Below, in pieces: positions 63,762 through 64,000 of a stretch of 64,000 nucleotides of DNA. The notes under the pieces were generated by a model. The model ran no database searches and was not told where the DNA came from. It worked only from the letters and a program-made list of their open reading frames with translations. The stretch comes from Actinomadura syzygii (GTDB lineage: Bacteria; Actinomycetota; Actinomycetes; Streptosporangiales; Streptosporangiaceae). The translations under genes were made by a program, and so were the position numbers. The stretch spans positions 248,001 to 312,000 of the forward strand of contig NZ_VSFF01000004.1 in the NCBI RefSeq assembly GCF_008085905.1. Reading direction: 5' to 3'. Positions within the stretch are counted from its first letter, which is position 1, and every line of letters starts with the position of its first letter.

Positions 63762-64000
63762 ATGGGGATGGCTGTGCAACGTACGGGCCGGGAGCAGGCC
63801 AGAGTTCTGGAGTTCTGGCGTGCGGTGGAGCTGTTCAGCCCGCAGGCCGTACCGAAGGTGAGCCGCCGGGCCCGGGTGTTCGAGATAAGGCCCGGCGAGC
63901 CTCTCCCCTGGGAGAACGGGCACGAACTCGGGTCGGTCCGGCTGCGCAGGGGCATGACCTGGCGGCACACCCTCTACGGCGGGGTCTTCTCGCTGGAGAG
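63762..64000 (+). CDS. Start of a large conserved actinobacterial protein, probably helicase/AAA-type (partial)
   Basis: About 79 residues are visible, beginning MGMAVQRTGREQARVLEFWR and including AVELFSPQAVPKVSRRARVF, RPGEPLPWENG and GMTWRHTLYGGVFSLE, open to the right edge. I recognise this opening from very long actinobacterial proteins that carry AAA/superfamily-I helicase domains further along, but those domains are outside the window. In-frame alternative starts exist at 63744 and 63768, and no ribosome site decides between them. Confidence 0.6.
   Translation, partial: MGMAVQRTGREQARVLEFWRAVELFSPQAVPKVSRRARVFEIRPGEPLPWENGHELGSVRLRRGMTWRHTLYGGVFSLE

Overview
The window is a single stretch of very GC-rich DNA with dense, tightly packed genes, many ATGA or GTGA stop/start overlaps, GTG starts, leaderless regulator genes, RbsABC-type and LivFGHMK-type importers, and GntR, IclR and AfsR/LuxR-type regulators. 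This points to a filamentous actinobacterium (Thermomonosporaceae, Streptosporangiaceae or Streptomyces-like; genus not decided). Almost everything from 7.7 to 59.7 kb looks like accessory catabolic DNA for aromatic compounds and amines. No rRNA, tRNA, CRISPR array or intact insertion sequence was seen.

Region A (1-6.6 kb, minus strand) is an organosulfur-scavenging operon of at least seven genes, each overlapping the next: lipoprotein binding protein, permease, ATPase, a DszB-like sulfinate desulfinase, two luciferase-type flavin monooxygenases and a signal-less binding-protein-fold protein cut by the window edge. It is headed by a probable 22-residue leader peptide of the actinobacterial sulfur-operon type, read from what looks like a leaderless promoter. 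Region B (6.6-7.7 kb) holds a decayed amidohydrolase fragment and a secreted ricin-B lectin with a strong terminator.

Region C (7.7-23.2 kb) is an eleven-gene minus-strand operon: FAH-family hydrolase, extradiol dioxygenase, FAD hydroxylase, SMP-30 lactonase, a ribose-type ABC importer, LigW-like decarboxylase, aldehyde dehydrogenase, SDR and thiolase. It is read divergently from a GntR regulator and an acetoacetyl-CoA synthetase. It looks like uptake, decarboxylation/hydroxylation and meta-cleavage of a carboxylated or hydroxylated aromatic. Region D (23.2-27.8 kb) has an IclR remnant and a second, paralogous ribose-type importer.

Region E (27.8-45.1 kb) contains an IclR/hydroxyquinol dioxygenase/maleylacetate reductase operon divergent from FAD hydroxylase, amidohydrolase, HSL esterase and MmsA-type dehydrogenase genes. 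Next come an MFS carrier, an ACMSD-family decarboxylase, an NTF2-like protein, benzoylformate decarboxylase, a benzaldehyde-type dehydrogenase, a salicylate-hydroxylase-like enzyme and a second IclR regulator. A 15-bp motif recurs in three promoter regions here, twice at identical spacing from the -35 box, and suggests a local regulon.

Region F (45.1-59.8 kb) is a nine-gene minus-strand operon (flavin reductase, two aldehyde dehydrogenases, copper amine oxidase, acyl-CoA-dehydrogenase-like protein, SCP2-like protein, alpha/beta hydrolase, SDR, RidA). It sits beside a leaderless GntR gene and a five-gene Liv-type importer. A shared 17-bp inverted repeat links the GntR promoter region to the importer promoter, so I read this as one amine-uptake-and-oxidation regulon. 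Region G (59.9-64 kb) has an AfsR-like ATPase/LuxR regulator, then about 1.5 kb of decayed DNA with histidine-kinase and P-loop fragments, and the start of a large conserved actinobacterial protein running off the right edge.
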